DNA of 8,864 bases from Gammaproteobacteria bacterium (lineage in GTDB: Bacteria; Pseudomonadota; Gammaproteobacteria; SZUA-229): NCBI GenBank assembly GCA_029879605.1, contig JAOUQA010000064.1, positions 1-8,864 on the forward strand, written 5' to 3'. Under the pieces are notes generated by a model. That model was not told where the DNA came from. It did not search any database and worked only from the letters and a program-made list of their open reading frames with translations. Every line of letters starts with the position of its first letter. Position 1 is the first letter of the stretch. Of this stretch, positions 7,135-8,864 are shown in pieces. The position numbers and the translations under genes were made by a program.

Positions 7135-7467
7135 CTATTTTTCATTCCTTGAAACCCAGGTGATTTTCACCAGCTTGTTTGTCTTTCTGCTAAATTTTAA
7201 GCAGTCAGGTTTATGCTTGGATAATATAAATTTACTTAATGGAACAGGCTTACCATTAAGTTCAGCCTTAATCTCTGGTGTGATTTTGAATGTCATTTCT
7301 TTACAGCCATAACATTTACCTGTTTTAACAAAACCGGTCAAATCCTTGCCAAGATAAAAAGCATCAATTGGCCCTTCATGTGAATAGACAAGCTCCTCAG
7401 CTGCATTGGCCGAATTCATGCTTAACATAAACACACTGGCAATCAAACTTAAAATAAAATATTTCAT
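7135..7467 (-). CDS. Small secreted protein with CYGC motif in the pil operon, function unknown
   Basis: I do not recognise this gene. From the ATG at 7467, which has GAGG nine bases upstream, it encodes 110 residues with a clear Sec signal peptide (MKYFILSLIASVFMLSMNSANA|AEEL, type I site, no lipobox). The mature part of about 88 residues is lysine-rich and contains C52-YG-C55 and a third cysteine, C89. The pattern TFKITPEIKAELNGKPVPLSKF followed by a final KLVKITWV suggests a small beta-rich domain. It lies between pilX (23 bases upstream) and pilY1 (37 bases downstream), same strand, so it is probably exported with the pilus tip proteins. In Pseudomonas a small gene, pilY2, lies on the other side of pilY1; here that gap is empty, so a displaced distant pilY2-like protein is possible but unproven. 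Other options are a redox-active or metal-binding helper for PilY1. Confidence 0.85.
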   Translation of the reverse strand: MKYFILSLIASVFMLSMNSANAAEELVYSHEGPIDAFYLGKDLTGFVKTGKCYGCKEMTFKITPEIKAELNGKPVPLSKFILSKHKPDCLKFSRKTNKLVKITWVSRNEK

Positions 7468-7475
7468 AATTCTTA

Positions 7476-7480
7476 ACCTC
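7476..7480 (-). promoter_or_regulatory. Ribosome binding site of the small CYGC gene
   Basis: GAGGT on the minus strand, eight bases before the ATG at 7467. It decides this start over an in-frame ATG at 7482 that would precede the signal peptide with five extra residues and overlap the ribosome site. Confidence 0.65.
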
Positions 7481-7490
7481 AATTATTCTA

Positions 7491-7958
7491 TCAACAGCCT
7501 GGCCTGATAGTTTGTACACCCAATACCTGAGTACTTGAGCCCAGTATGTCACCACCGGAGTTAATCATTCTTGCCGTGCCAGTTACTTCGTGTATCAGAC
7601 CTTTAAATGAACCTGAGCTACCAGTCATACTAAAGCCTGCCGGAGCCAGACGACAACCCACATAAGCAACACTTACTTCCATTTCTGTTGAAGTTAAATC
7701 AGTAACCGTGTACGCAACAACATCACCAGTTAGATCATCCCAATTAACAGTTGTTACAACTGGCTTAACTAATACCTGCTTTAAAGCTGCAGCCGCGGCC
7801 TGAAATGCAGAATTATGCGTCTGAGCATTAGTAGCCATTTTTAACTCAGTTGTTGTTCTACCCATGCTACTAATACCTAGCAATGTCATGATCAGTAAAA
7901 CCACCATTCCTACAACCAATGCTGCACCATTTTGTTTAGCTATAGTTTTCATATACAT
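7491..7958 (-). CDS. pilX: Type IV pilus minor pilin PilX
   Basis: Minor pilin of 155 residues with the PilX N-terminal pattern QNGAALVVGMVVLLIMTLLGISSMGRTTTELKMATN: short basic leader, Gly-1, a hydrophobic helix, then the TxxELKMA stretch typical of PilX proteins. Cleavage by PilD is expected after G11, giving Ala+1. Position +5 is valine rather than glutamate, as in the GspK-type tip pseudopilins to which PilX is compared. The helix is followed by an alanine-rich segment (AFQAAAAALKQ) and a globular domain with only two cysteines, C102 and the very last residue C155, which could pair. The start at 7958 is supported by AAGGTGG (7966-7972), which overlaps the pilW stop codon, so the two genes are probably translationally coupled. 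In models, PilX joins PilV, PilW, FimU and PilY1 in the priming complex. Confidence 0.9.
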   Translation of the reverse strand: MYMKTIAKQNGAALVVGMVVLLIMTLLGISSMGRTTTELKMATNAQTHNSAFQAAAAALKQVLVKPVVTTVNWDDLTGDVVAYTVTDLTSTEMEVSVAYVGCRLAPAGFSMTGSSGSFKGLIHEVTGTARMINSGGDILGSSTQVLGVQTIRPGC

Positions 7959-7965
7959 CTTTTAC

Positions 7966-7972
7966 CCACCTT
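7966..7972 (-). promoter_or_regulatory. Ribosome binding site of pilX overlapping the pilW stop codon
   Basis: AAGGTGG on the minus strand, seven bases before the pilX ATG at 7958. Its first two bases are the last two of the pilW TAA, suggesting that ribosomes ending pilW help to start pilX. Confidence 0.6.
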
Positions 7973-8864
7973 AACCATTGCCTGAATTCCTTAGTCTAAA
8001 AACAGAATTTACGACAATGCGTTTATATCCATCATTCGGAATCGTAATAGTGCCCGTTGGCAAAACAACTGATTGACTGGAATCAAATCCCATAACATAC
8101 TCCTCCGACTTCACAACCAGCCACACCTGCGCAGTCAGAACATTATCCCAGCTCATAGTTGCAGATGGATCAACGTATTGATCCACAGCGCCATCGCCGT
8201 TACTGTCAATACCAAACTGTATCTGCATATTCTGCACACCGGATAAAATCATCGTATCTGCCACGGTTGCATCTGGTAACAGTGTCACCATGTGTAATGA
8301 AGGATTACCATCACCTAGTTCGTCGCTCCAGCTATTAATGTAATAGGTACGCGCAACAGCCTGATAATTTAATTTGCCACCTGCAGCTGTACTACCACCC
8401 TGAAAATATTCAGCCGTATTCACATCACCAAAAACATAAATTGTACTTGCGTCAGGGGCTGCAACTGGATTGCGCATTGTATATCTCATCTCTAATACAT
8501 CACCCGTTAAATAATCACTAACACAACCTGCTACTCCAGCAGCTGAATCATTATGAGCATAAACCAGGTTTGTAGTATTAGTTGCCCAACCTGCATAACA
8601 TTCCCCGGTTGTGGTTATCGATTTACTTATTACCAGATATTTTTCATTCAGCTTACCTAAAACACCGGCCATTCTCAGATCATAACCAATTGTCTCTAGT
8701 GCAAAACGAGCGTCATCCAGCATTTTAACTTCTGCCTCAACAATTCTTCGACTATCATGAGTGTTGATAGATACAGTGAACACACCTGCTATCAAAAACG
8801 TGCCGATAGCCAGAGCGATCATTAATTCAATTAATGTAAAGCCCCTCAGGCTGTCTACTTCTAT
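7971..8864 (-). CDS. pilW: Type IV pilus minor pilin PilW (5' end outside window)
   Basis: Minor pilin, the first pil gene visible. The frame stays open to the window edge, so the ATG at 8822 is not the start: 14 codons before it encode IEVDSLRG|FTLIEL, a complete prepilin cleavage site with Glu+5 (codon 8826-8828). Only the first residues of the leader are missing. After the hydrophobic helix (MIALAIGTFLIAGVFTV) comes the PilW-like pattern of a coiled helix ending in DARFALETIGYDLRMAGVLG. Later a loop DSNGDGAVD (8181-8207) looks like a calcium-binding EF-hand-type loop. The protein ends VNSVFRLRNSGNG, resembling PilW C-termini. About 297 visible residues fit a near complete protein. The stop lies 12 bases before the pilX start. 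pilV and fimU/fimT-type genes would be expected just upstream, outside the window. Confidence 0.92.
   Translation of the reverse strand: MEVDSLRGFTLIELMIALAIGTFLIAGVFTVSINTHDSRRIVEAEVKMLDDARFALETIGYDLRMAGVLGKLNEKYLVISKSITTTGECYAGWATNTTNLVYAHNDSAAGVAGCVSDYLTGDVLEMRYTMRNPVAAPDASTIYVFGDVNTAEYFQGGSTAAGGKLNYQAVARTYYINSWSDELGDGNPSLHMVTLLPDATVADTMILSGVQNMQIQFGIDSNGDGAVDQYVDPSATMSWDNVLTAQVWLVVKSEEYVMGFDSSQSVVLPTGTITIPNDGYKRIVVNSVFRLRNSGNG

Noticed and set aside
7098..7145. Longer pilY1 start at 7145
   Set aside because: It would put 16 acidic/polar residues before the signal peptide and overlap the upstream gene stop; the ATG at 7097 has a strong ribosome site.

Overview
The window reads as a chromosomal segment of a gammaproteobacterium of fairly low GC (about 40% by eye). 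The main clue is gene order: ileS-lspA-fkpB-ispH facing a minor-pilin cluster that ends in pilE is the arrangement known from Pseudomonas and relatives. No phage, transposon, tRNA, rRNA or CRISPR signal was seen. The exact genus cannot be told from sequence reading alone.

Positions 1-3022, plus strand: a tight housekeeping operon. It holds the 3' part of ileS (isoleucyl-tRNA synthetase), then lspA (lipoprotein signal peptidase), fkpB (peptidyl-prolyl isomerase) and ispH (last step of the MEP isoprenoid pathway). Neighbouring genes overlap by 8 and 20 bases or are separated by 2 bases, so they are almost certainly co-transcribed and partly translationally coupled.

Positions 3023-8864, minus strand (transcribed from right to left): the distal half of a type IVa pilus minor-pilin operon, in the order pilW (5' end outside the window), pilX, a small secreted protein with a CYGC motif, pilY1, pilE. 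PilW, PilX and PilE carry pilin-like N-terminal segments and should be processed by PilD. PilY1 is a large secreted tip/adhesin protein with an N-terminal von Willebrand A-like region and a C-terminal beta-propeller. In characterised systems these proteins form the priming complex and tip of the pilus and work in surface sensing, adhesion and twitching. The unnamed 110-residue protein sits where no standard pil gene is expected and is the least explained gene here.

The two operons converge with no intergenic DNA: the ispH stop codon (3020-3022) touches the pilE stop codon (3023-3025). Transcription signals must therefore lie inside coding sequence. Two hairpins were found there: one with a T-rich tail inside the last codons of pilE (a plus-strand terminator candidate) and a long stem inside the 3' end of ispH. 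All intergenic gaps are under 40 bases, so there are no unexplained gene-free stretches.
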